Assembly: GCF_000009905.1 (NCBI RefSeq)
Contig: NC_006177.1
Coordinates: 496,001 to 560,000, forward strand
DNA length: 64,000 nucleotides
From: Symbiobacterium thermophilum IAM 14863
GTDB lineage: Bacteria; Bacillota; Sulfobacillia; Symbiobacteriales; Symbiobacteriaceae
Direction of reading: 5' to 3'
The notes below the pieces were generated by a model. That model saw only the letters and a list, made by a program, of their open reading frames with translations. It did no database searches and was not told where the DNA came from. The translations under genes were made by a program, and so were the position numbers. Shown piece by piece: positions 27,227-34,984 of the stretch (its first letter is position 1; each line of letters starts with the position of its first letter).

Positions 27227-27272
27227 TCCTCCGAAATGGCTGTCCAATTCTTTGCCAGAAGGACAGACTGTG

Positions 27273-27563
27273 ATGAGACAACAGGCGGGAAACATCTGTC
27301 GCCGCTGCGGACGGAGCAGCGAGGAACTCTTTCAAATGCTGGACAACGGCGGCCGCTGGGCGGTCGTGGCCGGCGCGTGCACCTGCGGGCATCGGTGGAC
27401 CGAGATCCACACCGCGGTGCCGAACCTCTCCGCCGTTCGGAGATGGCTCCGGCAGGGATGTCAGCCGCCGGACGGGCCGGTGGGTCCCATGCAGGGCGGT
27501 CCCTGGCAGACCTGGCGGGTGGAGGGGTTGGGGCCGGAACCTGTTCACAGTCCGGGAAGGTGA
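27273..27563 (+). CDS. Small zinc-ribbon protein
   Basis: A 96-residue soluble protein beginning MRQQAGNICRRCGRSSEELF. CRRC and a later CTCG could form a zinc ribbon across about residues 9-35. The remainder, with HTAVPNLSAVRRWLRQGCQP, is not recognised. The ATG is preceded by AGAAGGACAG. Its TGA stop at 27561-27563 sits inside the ribosome site (GGAAGGTGA) of the CYTH gene, suggesting translational coupling. The function is unknown. Confidence 0.6.
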   Translation: MRQQAGNICRRCGRSSEELFQMLDNGGRWAVVAGACTCGHRWTEIHTAVPNLSAVRRWLRQGCQPPDGPVGPMQGGPWQTWRVEGLGPEPVHSPGR

Positions 27564-27568
27564 CCACC

Positions 27569-28219
27569 TTGGAAGTCGAGATCAAGCTGGCGGTGCCCCC
27601 CACCGTGCCCGGGGGGCCAGGGGCCTTGTTTGAACGGCTGGCCGCGCAGGAGACGCTGGCCGGGTTCCCCCTGGGCGCCGCGCAGCGGGTCGCACTCCGT
27701 GACACCTACTTCGACACGGACGACGGCACCCTGGCCGGGGCCGGCGCGGGCCTGCGCGTGCGCCGGGAGGACGGTCGGACCCTGATCACCCTGAAGGTGA
27801 CGCAAGCGCGGGAGGATGCGCTCACCCGGCGGGAGGAGTATGAAGCCCCCTTGGACTTGGCCAGCCTCCGGGAGGTGGTGGAGCGGATCCGGCCCCTCAT
27901 CGGCCCGGGTACCGTGCCCTTCGCCGCCTTCGCGGCGGGCCGCCCTGCAGGGCCGCTGGAACCCGTTCTCGATGTGCGCACGGAGCGGATCGTGCGGACG
28001 GTCGGCAACGTCGCTACGCTGTCGCTGGACCGGGTCCTCTATCCCGGCCTCGCCCCTGAGCCCTATTACGACATCGAGGTGGAGGCGGCGCCGGGCCTGG
28101 CTGACCCGGCGGTCCTGCGCGCGCTGGAGGCGGCGCTCACCGCCGCGGCCGACGGCCACCTGCGCCCGGAGGGCCGCTCGAAGCTGGAGCGGGGCCTCGC
28201 CCTCCTGCGCCGCCGGTGA
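27569..28219 (+). CDS. CYTH domain protein (triphosphate tunnel phosphatase-like)
   Basis: A 216-residue protein that begins LEVEIKLAVPP, the conserved ExExK motif of the CYTH/triphosphate-tunnel fold. Other tunnel strands include LRDTYFDTDDGTLAGAGAGL, LRVRREDGRTLITLKVTQ and YYDIEVEA. These enzymes hydrolyse inorganic triphosphate or nucleoside triphosphates, and some act on thiamine triphosphate or make cAMP. The TTG start follows GGAAGGTGA by 5 bases. The substrate is undetermined. Confidence 0.85.
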   Translation: MEVEIKLAVPPTVPGGPGALFERLAAQETLAGFPLGAAQRVALRDTYFDTDDGTLAGAGAGLRVRREDGRTLITLKVTQAREDALTRREEYEAPLDLASLREVVERIRPLIGPGTVPFAAFAAGRPAGPLEPVLDVRTERIVRTVGNVATLSLDRVLYPGLAPEPYYDIEVEAAPGLADPAVLRALEAALTAAADGHLRPEGRSKLERGLALLRRR

Positions 28220-28278
28220 TCTCCCGTACCACAGACGCAGCCGGCCGGGTCGCACCCGGCCGTTTCTCGCGCCTGGGA

Positions 28279-28307
28279 TTGAATAATTATGCGCAGGAAG
28301 GTATAAT
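28279..28307 (+). promoter_or_regulatory. Sigma-A promoter of argH
   Basis: TTGAAT at 28279-28284 and a perfect TATAAT at 28302-28307 are 17 bases apart. They lie about 36 bases upstream of the argH ATG. Confidence 0.75.
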
Positions 28308-28342
28308 CATGCGAGACCGGAATCACGAGGAGGCCGCGTGCC

Positions 28343-29728
28343 ATGACCAAGCTGTGGGGAGGCCGCTTCACCAAGCCCGCGGACAAGACCGCCGAGGGGT
28401 TCACCTCGTCGCTGGCCTTTGACCGGCGGCTGTACAAACAGGACATCCGGGGATCCATCGCTCACGTCCGCATGCTGGGGAGGCAGGGCATCATCCCGGC
28501 CGCCGACGCGGCGCGCATTGAGCAGGGGCTCCGGGAGATCGAGGCCGAGATCGAGGCGGGGCAGTTTCCGTTCCGCCAGGAGTACGAGGACATCCACCTG
28601 AACATCGAGAAGCGGCTCATCGAGAAGATCGGACCGGCCGGGGGGCGGCTGCACACCGCCCGCAGCCGCAACGACCAGGTGGTCACGGACGTGCACCTGT
28701 GGGTGAAGGACGAGATCGCCGCGGTGCAGCGGCTGGTGAGCGATCTTCAGGGGACGCTGCTGGACCGGGCCCGGGAGCAGATGGGCGCCGTCATGCCCGG
28801 CTACACCCACCTGCAGCGGGCGCAGCCCGTCCTGCTGTCGCACCACCTGATGGCCTACTTCTGGATGCTGGAGCGGGACTACGGCCGCTTCGCGGACGCG
28901 CTGCGACGCGCTGACGTCTCGCCTCTGGGCGCCGGGGCGCTGGCGGGCACCACCTTCCCCATCGACCGGGAGTTCACCGCGGCGGAGCTGGGCTTCGCCG
29001 GGGTGTACCCCAACTCCATGGACGCGGTCAGCGACCGGGACTTCATCGTGGAGTTCGTGGCGGCTGCGGCCATCTGCCAGATGCACCTCTCCCGGCTGGC
29101 GGAGGAGCTGGTGATGTGGTCCTCCACCGAGTTCGGGTTCGTGGAGATGGATGACGCCTACGCCACCGGTTCCTCCATCATGCCGCAGAAGAAGAACCCG
29201 GACGTGGCGGAACTGGTGCGGGGCAAGACCGGCCGCATCTACGGCGACCTGATGGCCCTGCTGACGGTCCTGAAGGGGCTGCCCCTGGCGTACCACACCG
29301 ACCTGCAGGAGGACAAGGAGCGGCTGTTCGACGCGGTGGACACCCTGAAGGCCTGCCTGACGGTGATGACCGGCATGCTGGCGACCTTGAAGTTCAACCG
29401 GGAGCGCATGGCGCAGGCGGTCCGCCGGGACTTCTCCAACGCGACCGACATGGCGGACTACCTGGTGAAGAAGGGCATGCCCTTCCGGGAGGCCCACGAG
29501 GTGGTGGGCAAGGCCGTGCTCTACTGCGTCGAGCGGGGCAAGTTCCTGGCCGATCTCACCCTGGAGGAGTTCAAGGCGTTCTCGGCGCTGTTCGAGGCGG
29601 ACATCTACCAGGCCATCGCCCCCGAGACCTGCGTCAGCCAGCGCACGTCCCTCGGGGGCACCGCCCCCGCCGAGGTGGAGCGGCAGCTGGCCCTGGCGGC
29701 GGAGATCCTCTCCCGGCGGATGGGGTAG
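28343..29728 (+). CDS. argH: Argininosuccinate lyase
   Basis: A 461-residue member of the fumarase/aspartase superfamily. It splits argininosuccinate into arginine and fumarate, the last step of arginine synthesis. Signature sequence is GSSIMPQKKNPDVAELVRGK, with the catalytic Ser loop, and nearby TARSRNDQVVTDVHLW. The opening KLWGGRF and the LTLEEFKAFSALFEADIY region are typical. The length is normal. It has its own promoter. No argG is present here, so the pathway genes are dispersed. Confidence 0.97.
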   Translation: MTKLWGGRFTKPADKTAEGFTSSLAFDRRLYKQDIRGSIAHVRMLGRQGIIPAADAARIEQGLREIEAEIEAGQFPFRQEYEDIHLNIEKRLIEKIGPAGGRLHTARSRNDQVVTDVHLWVKDEIAAVQRLVSDLQGTLLDRAREQMGAVMPGYTHLQRAQPVLLSHHLMAYFWMLERDYGRFADALRRADVSPLGAGALAGTTFPIDREFTAAELGFAGVYPNSMDAVSDRDFIVEFVAAAAICQMHLSRLAEELVMWSSTEFGFVEMDDAYATGSSIMPQKKNPDVAELVRGKTGRIYGDLMALLTVLKGLPLAYHTDLQEDKERLFDAVDTLKACLTVMTGMLATLKFNRERMAQAVRRDFSNATDMADYLVKKGMPFREAHEVVGKAVLYCVERGKFLADLTLEEFKAFSALFEADIYQAIAPETCVSQRTSLGGTAPAEVERQLALAAEILSRRMG

Positions 29729-29845
29729 GCGGCACGCTGCGGGCGGTCATCAGGGCGTGCCTGAGGAGGCCGACCGGGTGATCGGGGCGATGGGTGAACT
29801 GCCACGGGCGCTTCGGGAACGGATGGGGGAGACATAACGACAAGA
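29729..29845 (+). other. Short remnant frame between argH and repeat 1
   Basis: A frame here reads VPEEADRVIGAMGELPRALR, then ERMGET, and stops at TAA 29835-29837, immediately before the hairpin repeat at 29846. It has a coding-like mix of residues but no convincing start, so it may be the truncated tail of a lost gene at the island's left edge. It could also be chance. Confidence 0.25.
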
Positions 29846-29907
29846 CGCACCGCTGGTCTGTCGAAGACCGTCGGTGCGTTCGGATTTTCGTTTGCCATTT
29901 CTCGATG
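29846..29907 (+). repeat. Hairpin direct repeat 1, left edge of island
   Basis: A 62-base element matching 32233-32294 at 53 of 62 positions, with a 27-base identical core (29855-29881). Its hairpin starts CGCACC and has the inner stem GGTCT-GTCGA-AGACC; a T-rich run follows on the plus strand (TTCGGATTTTCG). It therefore also looks like a terminator for argH. The two copies lie in the same orientation on either side of the AAA/TOPRIM genes. Confidence 0.75.
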
Positions 29908-30160
29908 TGCGCTCATCCCTATGGTTGTCCTCGCGTGGCGTCGCCAATCCACGGTTCGCTATCATCGGAGACGTACAGTTGGTTGGACTTCGCAACCCTG
30001 CTTTATCCTGTCCAAAATGCGAGCCCTGGAAATCTCGGTCGAAGCGTGCAAAGGAGGCAGGGACCACAACGACAGTGAACTTGCAGGACATTCCAATCAG
30101 ACCACAGAATTGAGCGTAAGCATCTGTTAAGGGAGACCCGCGTTCTCAGGGGGCGAGTGC

Positions 30161-31294
30161 ATGATCACGCGAGTTACACTGGAGAACTGGAAGAATTTCA
30201 GGAAAGTAGATGTTGAATTGGCCGACAGAATGTTCCTTGTAGGGCCCAATGCGTCTGGTAAGTCCAATCTCCTCGATGCATTTCGTTTCTTATGTGATAT
30301 TGCCAAGGTCGGGGGTGGTTTACAGAAAGCGGTCAACGACCGGGGGGGTGTCTCCAAGCTTCGGTGTCTAGCAGCAAGGAAATACACCGACATTACTGTC
30401 GAGGTTACCTTGGAGTTAAACGAAACGTGGCGGTACCGAATCAGGTTCAACCAAGACAACAATAGGAACCCGATCTTGAAGGAAGAGAAGATCTGGAAGG
30501 GTGACACATTACTTCGAGAGCGCCCAACCGAGGAGGACAAAGATGATCCGGCTCGGATGACCCAAACCGAGTTAGAGCAGATCAATGCTAACAAAGACTT
30601 TAGAGAGATCGCCCAGTATCTTGCAGGCGTGAAGTACCTGCATATCGTCCCTCAGTTAGTTAGAGAACCTGAACGCTCTGTGGGGCGACATGGAGATGCG
30701 TATGGGGGTGACTTTCTAGAGCAGATAGCGAGGGTTCCGTCAAGAACGCGAGATTCGAGACTCAGCTTTATTAAGGACGCCTTGAAGGTGGCGGTGCCGC
30801 AACTGAAAGAACTTGAGTTGTACAGAGATGAACGTGGTACACCCCATTTGCGGGGTTTGTACGAGCACTGGCGTCCTAAGGCTGGGTGGCAAACAGAAGA
30901 ACAGTTCTCAGATGGTACTCTTCGTCTAATGGGCCTGCTCTGGTCGCTCTTGGATGGGACAGGACTGTTGTTGCTCGAGGAACCAGAACTATCCTTGCAT
31001 CCAGAGGTCGTCCGATATATCCCGCAGATGATCGCTAGAAGCCAGCGGCGCCGACCGCGGCAAGTCTTGATTAGCACACATAGTCGAGATATTCTCGAAG
31101 ACGAAGATATTTCCGCCGATGAGGTGTTGATGCTTGTTCCCAGTCCTGAGGGCACCAGAGTGCTGGCAGGAAAAGATGATGAGATGATCCATGAGCTTCT
31201 GGAAGGGGGCGCCACGATAGCTGACGCAGTGATACCCAGGACGAAACCTCAAGACGCGTCGAAGTTGAGTGGCTTTGGGGAGAAGGTACGGTAA
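30161..31294 (+). CDS. RecF/OLD-like AAA ATPase of a putative defence module
   Basis: A 377-residue ATPase of the ABC/SMC-like AAA_15/AAA_21 type. The N-terminal strand ITRVTLENWKNFRKVDVEL is followed by Walker A GPNASGKS (residues 28-35). A signature-like FSDGTLR lies near 249-255, and Walker B LLLLEEPELSLHP at about 269-281 with E273/E274. The H-loop is STHS (His307). The coiled-coil part is short. No nuclease domain is fused to it. The next gene encodes a TOPRIM-like partner beginning at the very next base after the stop. Layout resembles OLD, Gabija and PARIS ATPases, but I cannot assign it to a named system. Base composition differs from neighbours. Confidence 0.8.
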   Translation: MITRVTLENWKNFRKVDVELADRMFLVGPNASGKSNLLDAFRFLCDIAKVGGGLQKAVNDRGGVSKLRCLAARKYTDITVEVTLELNETWRYRIRFNQDNNRNPILKEEKIWKGDTLLRERPTEEDKDDPARMTQTELEQINANKDFREIAQYLAGVKYLHIVPQLVREPERSVGRHGDAYGGDFLEQIARVPSRTRDSRLSFIKDALKVAVPQLKELELYRDERGTPHLRGLYEHWRPKAGWQTEEQFSDGTLRLMGLLWSLLDGTGLLLLEEPELSLHPEVVRYIPQMIARSQRRRPRQVLISTHSRDILEDEDISADEVLMLVPSPEGTRVLAGKDDEMIHELLEGGATIADAVIPRTKPQDASKLSGFGEKVR

Positions 31295-31915
31295 ATGGCA
31301 ACTCTGAGGCGCGCTATGAGTGTTGCTGTTGAGGGAAAAGTTGACGAGGCAGTGGCCAAGCGCATTCTTGCAGAGATTGATGCACTAGAGCCTAAGCCTA
31401 TCATATACGTGACACGTGGCAAGTCCAATTTGAAGAACAAAATCGCTTCCTATAACCAAGCTGCAGTTCATGGCCCATGGCTAGTCTTAGTAGACCTTGA
31501 CACTCCGATGCTGTGTCCATCAACGATGCGGCGACAGTGGATCCCACAGGCATCAGCGAACATGTGTTTTCGTATTGCGGTGCCCCAGATCGAAAGCTGG
31601 CTTATCGCGGATAGGTCAGGAATTGCTCGTTATCTTCGAGTGCCTCCCGACTTGGTTCCGACCGACATCGAAGCCCGGCAAAATGCCAAGGATGTTATGG
31701 TGTCGCTTGCACACAGATCTCGTAACCGAGACTTGCGAGAAGACATGGTCAAGTATGTGAACGGAGTCGTGAGAGGTCCGGGGAAGGCCTATGCAAGCCG
31801 AATAATAGAGTTTGTGGAGAACCACTGGGACGTCCGAGCAGCTGCTCAGCAGTCAGACAGCCTTCACCGGTGTCTTTTGTCTCTAGAGACACTTGTCCAA
31901 AGATGGATTGCGTGA
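31295..31915 (+). CDS. TOPRIM-like effector partner of the AAA ATPase
   Basis: A 206-residue protein. Its start, SVAVEGKVDEAVAKRILAEI, has the Glu of a TOPRIM fold at the end of strand 1; the matching acidic strand is PWLVLVDLDT (DxD). Later parts include FRIAVPQIESWLIADRSGIA and a C-terminal GPGKAYASRIIEFVENHW. This layout is seen in small TOPRIM-type or RloB/DUF4276/DUF4435-like partners of AAA ATPases, but I cannot name the family. Its start abuts the ATPase stop, with GGAGAAGG as ribosome site inside the ATPase gene. It is probably a nuclease or toxin controlled by the ATPase; that is inference. Confidence 0.65.
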   Translation: MATLRRAMSVAVEGKVDEAVAKRILAEIDALEPKPIIYVTRGKSNLKNKIASYNQAAVHGPWLVLVDLDTPMLCPSTMRRQWIPQASANMCFRIAVPQIESWLIADRSGIARYLRVPPDLVPTDIEARQNAKDVMVSLAHRSRNRDLREDMVKYVNGVVRGPGKAYASRIIEFVENHWDVRAAAQQSDSLHRCLLSLETLVQRWIA

Positions 31916-32232
31916 CAACTGAGAGCGTGCTTGTCCAACAGCACGGTCGGGCCAATTTTGTGGCCAAGCCCTATCGTATTGTCCCTGTGCGAGCCACCAC
32001 ACGTTGTCGTTGTAGCAAGAGGCGATGGTCGTAGGTATATCAGCAAGGTGACCAGGTAATCAGAGGAGTGGTCCCGGAAGCAACACATATCACGAAGCCC
32101 TTGGGTAAGTTCACAAGTTCTCGTGCGCGCTGCCCCGAACTCGGAGAGAGGTAGCAGGAAGCCTCTGTTATGGTGCTATGTCAACTTGTTAAGTGGCATC
32201 ACCCGTCCGGGTATGCATCATAAGAGCTAGAC
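31916..32232. other. Non-coding right part of the island
   Basis: About 320 bases of moderate GC between the TOPRIM-like gene and repeat 2. I see no convincing gene, tRNA or array. A small inverted pairing (GGCCAATTTTGTGGCC, near 31950) is the only local structure I noticed. Confidence 0.4.
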
Positions 32233-32294
32233 CGCACCTTCGGTCTGTCGAAGACCGTCGGTGCGTTCTGTTTTTCGTTCGCCATGTTTCGACG
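32233..32294 (+). repeat. Hairpin direct repeat 2, right edge of island
   Basis: This is the second copy of the 62-base element at 29846-29907. It keeps the GGTCT-GTCGA-AGACC inner stem and is followed by TTCTGTTTTTCG on the plus strand, a stronger T tract than copy 1. Sequence similarity continues for about 26 bases past the hairpin, so it is more than two chance terminators. It would end transcription of the AAA/TOPRIM operon. Confidence 0.75.
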
Positions 32295-32321
32295 CAACGC
32301 CCGTGCTGTGTCGATGCGCGC

Positions 32322-32426
32322 CTAGGGGTTTGTCCGCCTCAGCTCCTCCAGCCGCCGCAGGGTCTCCGCCAGCGGCGGCACGCCCCACGCCGCCCGCTCC
32401 TCGTCCGTCGTGTCCGGGTCGGGCGT
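32322..32426 (-). pseudogene. Truncated C-terminal gene remnant at the island edge
   Basis: Thirty-four codons run to TAG at 32322: DPDTTDEERAAWGVPPLAET, then LRRLEELRRTNP. The sequence is coding-like and amphipathic, but a TAA at 32427-32429 closes the frame and no start fits. I read it as the tail of a minus-strand gene cut by the insertion. The parent family is not recognised. Confidence 0.3.
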
Positions 32427-32457
32427 TTACCCGTTGGCGAAAAGTGTCGCTCCTGCC

Positions 32458-32486
32458 TTGTCCTTCCTGACCGTTCGCTTTACCAT
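32458..32486 (+). promoter_or_regulatory. Candidate sigma-A promoter of the subtilase gene
   Basis: TTGTCC at 32458-32463 and TACCAT at 32481-32486 have a 17-base spacer, 67 bases before the ATG. Confidence 0.45.
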
Positions 32487-32552
32487 AACGACACCGCAGA
32501 GAGGCGGTGCAGGCCGGAAGCGGACCTGCAGATCAGGAGAGGAGGAGGACCC

Positions 32553-34262
32553 ATGAGGCGCGTAGTGATCTGGCTGGTGGCCCTGTGCACGGTGCTGGCG
32601 GCCTCGGTCCCGAACCTGGCCCTGGCGGAGCAACGTGCGGTCTCCCCGAAGGACCACGTGCGCGTAGACCTGGAAGCCCCGGCGGTTCCCGGCCAGTTCG
32701 TCGTGAAGTTCAAGCCGGGCGTCGCGGCGGCCCAGCGGGCGGCCATCGCCAGTCAGATGGGCGCCAGGATGGTGGACCGGGTGGCGGCGCTGGACGTCGA
32801 GGTGCTGGAGTTCCCGGCCCTGTCCGCCAAGGGAGACCTGAAGGCCAGTGAGGCAGTGCTCAAGGCCCTGAAGATGAACCCCAACGTCGAATACGTGGAG
32901 CCCAACTACATCTACCACACCGCTTCGGGCTGGGTGCCCAACGACCCGGGCATCAGCCAGCAGTGGGCGTGGGACGTCATCGACGCCTACGAGGCCTGGG
33001 CCGTGACCCGGGGCGACCGCGGCACGGTCATCGCCGTCGTCGACACGGGGGTGCAGCGCAACCACCCGGATCTTAACGACAAGATCGTCCCGGGCTACGA
33101 CTTCGTCGACGGCGACAACGCCCCGGACGACGGCAACGGCCACGGCACCCATGTCGCGGGCACCGCGGCGGCCGAGACCGACAACGCCACCGGCGGCGCC
33201 GGCATGTGCCCTGAGTGCAGCATCATGCCGGTGCGGGTCCTGAACAACTCGGGCACGGGCTCCCTGGCCAACGTGGCCAACGGCATCATCTGGGCGGCCG
33301 ACCACGGCGCAGACGTGATCAACCTGAGCCTGGGCGGCGCGATGGGGTCCACGACCCTGCAGAACGCCGTCAACTACGCCTGGAACCGGGGGGTCTTCCT
33401 GGCCTGCGCCGCCGGGAATGAAGGAACCAGCATGCCCTCCTACCCGGCGTACTACGCCCGGTGCTTCGCCGTCGCCGCCACCACCCAGTCCGACACCAGG
33501 GCGTCCTTCTCCAACTACGGCAACTGGGTGGAGGTCGGCGCTCCCGGCGTGAGCATTTACTCCACGTGGATCGGCAGCGGCTACAACACCATCAGCGGCA
33601 CGTCCATGGCGACCCCCCACGTCGCGGGCCTGGCGGGCCTCCTGGCCTCGCAGGGTCTCGACAACCAGGAGATCTGGGACCGCATCGTGGCGACGGCCGA
33701 TGACATCCCCGGCACGGGCACCTACTGGGCCGCCGGCCGCATCAACGCCTACAAGGCCGTCACAAACCAGACGGGCCCTGGCCCCGGCCCTGGCCCCAAT
33801 CCCGGCGATCCGGGCCAGAACAAGGTGCAGAACGGCGGCTTTGAGAACGGGACCGCCCCCTGGGTCCAGACCTCCTCGGGCGGCTACCAGCTGATCAGCA
33901 CCTACCGGCCGCGGACCGGCAGCTACAGCGCCTGGCTGGGCGGGTACAACTACGGCACCGACGCCATCAGCCAGACCGTGACCATCCCGCAGAACGGCAA
34001 GCTCACCTTCTGGTGGTACATGACCTCCGACGAGGGAAGCTCCACGGCGTACGACTACCTGCGGGTGCGGCTCTACAACCAGAACGGCAGCCTGCTCACC
34101 ACCCTGGTCACCCGGAGCAACCGGGATGCACGGAACCAGTGGGTGCAGGAGACGGTGAACCTCTCCAGCTACGCGGGCCAGACGGTGCGGTTGGAGTTCA
34201 GCGTCACCACCGACTGGCTGCTGCCCACCAGCTTCTTCATCGACGACGTCGAACTGAAGTAG
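32553..34262 (+). CDS. Secreted subtilisin-family serine protease
   Basis: A 569-residue protease. It has a signal peptide (to about ALAEQ, residue 26), an inhibitor-I9-like propeptide with PGQFVVKFKPGV and NPNVEYVEPNYIYH, then the S8 domain. The catalytic triad is Asp164 in VVDTG, His197 in GHGTHVAG and Ser351 in GTSMATPHVAG. After the catalytic domain comes a GPGPGPGPNPGDPG linker and a C-terminal beta-sandwich-like domain (GGFENGTAPWV to FFIDDVELK), probably for binding substrate or cell surface. AGGAGAGGAGGAGG precedes the ATG. It likely digests extracellular protein. Confidence 0.94.
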   Translation: MRRVVIWLVALCTVLAASVPNLALAEQRAVSPKDHVRVDLEAPAVPGQFVVKFKPGVAAAQRAAIASQMGARMVDRVAALDVEVLEFPALSAKGDLKASEAVLKALKMNPNVEYVEPNYIYHTASGWVPNDPGISQQWAWDVIDAYEAWAVTRGDRGTVIAVVDTGVQRNHPDLNDKIVPGYDFVDGDNAPDDGNGHGTHVAGTAAAETDNATGGAGMCPECSIMPVRVLNNSGTGSLANVANGIIWAADHGADVINLSLGGAMGSTTLQNAVNYAWNRGVFLACAAGNEGTSMPSYPAYYARCFAVAATTQSDTRASFSNYGNWVEVGAPGVSIYSTWIGSGYNTISGTSMATPHVAGLAGLLASQGLDNQEIWDRIVATADDIPGTGTYWAAGRINAYKAVTNQTGPGPGPGPNPGDPGQNKVQNGGFENGTAPWVQTSSGGYQLISTYRPRTGSYSAWLGGYNYGTDAISQTVTIPQNGKLTFWWYMTSDEGSSTAYDYLRVRLYNQNGSLLTTLVTRSNRDARNQWVQETVNLSSYAGQTVRLEFSVTTDWLLPTSFFIDDVELK

Positions 34263-34281
34263 ACGCCGCAGACACGGGATA

Positions 34282-34313
34282 CGGGGCTGCACGCCATCGG
34301 GCGTGCAGCCCCG
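34282..34313. terminator. Hairpin terminator between the subtilase and the amino acid ABC operon
   Basis: CGGGGCTGCACGCC at 34282-34295 pairs perfectly with the sequence at 34300-34313 over an ATCG loop. It lies 20 bases past the subtilase stop and 12 bases past the end of the convergent permease gene. There is no T tract. Confidence 0.65.
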
Positions 34314-34324
34314 CCTGCCAGCGG

Positions 34325-34984
34325 CTAGTGGGTAAGCCAGGACATGCGCCGCTCCTGCCAGAGCCCGATCCGGTTGATGGTGAGGCAGAGCACGTAGTAG
34401 ATCAGGCCGATCGTGCCGAAGATGGCGAAGAACTGGACCGTCGAGCCGTGTTTGCCCAGGATGATGACGCCCTTGCCGGTGAGCTCCTGAACGCCGGTCA
34501 CCCACACGTAGGAGGTGTCCTTCACCACCGTGATGAACTGGCCGGTGAGCGGCGGGATCATCTTGCGCAAGGCCTGGGGCAGCACGATGTGCTGCATGGT
34601 CTGCCACCAGGTGAATCCCTGAGACCGGGCGGCTTCCCACTGCCCCTTGTCCACCGAGTTGAGGCCGCCCCGGACGATCTCGCCGACGATGGCCGCGGTG
34701 AAGAGGGTCATGGCCAGGGTACCGGAGTCGACGGGCTTCATCGGCATGGTGAAGCGGAACAGGAGGATGAGCAGGATCAGCGGCGAGGCGCGGAAGCTCT
34801 CGATGTAGACCGCCGCGATCCGGGCGAAGAGCCAGTGGCCGCTGTAGCGCATGACGCCGAGGAGCGTGCCGAGGAAGAACGAGAAGACGATGGTGAGCGC
34901 GCTGATGCGCAGGGTGATCAGCAGCCCGTCCAGCATGAAGCGGACGTTGTGCCACTCGGCGAGGACGGCGAGTTCCTCGATCAC
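34325..34984 (-). CDS. Polar amino acid ABC transporter permease
   Basis: A 219-residue His/Glu/Gln/Arg-type permease of the HisMQ/GlnP family. It has about five membrane helices. The EAA-type contact loop is QWEAARSQGFTWWQTMQHIV followed by LPQALRKMIPPL. The start region reads VIEELAVLAEWHNVRF, in which the GTG overlaps the upstream permease stop by four bases. It pairs with the next permease as a heterodimer. The amino acid imported is not visible in the sequence. Confidence 0.9.
   Translation of the reverse strand: MIEELAVLAEWHNVRFMLDGLLITLRISALTIVFSFFLGTLLGVMRYSGHWLFARIAAVYIESFRASPLILLILLFRFTMPMKPVDSGTLAMTLFTAAIVGEIVRGGLNSVDKGQWEAARSQGFTWWQTMQHIVLPQALRKMIPPLTGQFITVVKDTSYVWVTGVQELTGKGVIILGKHGSTVQFFAIFGTIGLIYYVLCLTINRIGLWQERRMSWLTH

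Larger units (their letters stand above)
29846..32294. mobile_element. Low-GC genomic island carrying an AAA-ATPase/TOPRIM pair
   Basis: Between the two hairpin repeats the DNA is visibly richer in A and T than the very GC-rich surroundings, and its genes use many A/T-ending codons. No transposase, integrase or tRNA end is seen. The direct repeats are the only boundary marks. I infer horizontal acquisition into the spot after argH. The mechanism is unknown; recombination between terminator-like repeats is one possibility. Confidence 0.65.

Noticed and set aside
29846-32294. Integron cassette or insertion sequence
   Set aside because: No integrase, transposase, conserved attC core sites or terminal inverted repeats are seen. 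I keep only the direct repeats as evidence.
32427-34955. Minus-strand open frame of 842 codons across the subtilase gene
   Set aside because: It is antisense to a clear protease gene and its GC-rich composition keeps the opposite strand free of stops. No ribosome site or known motif.
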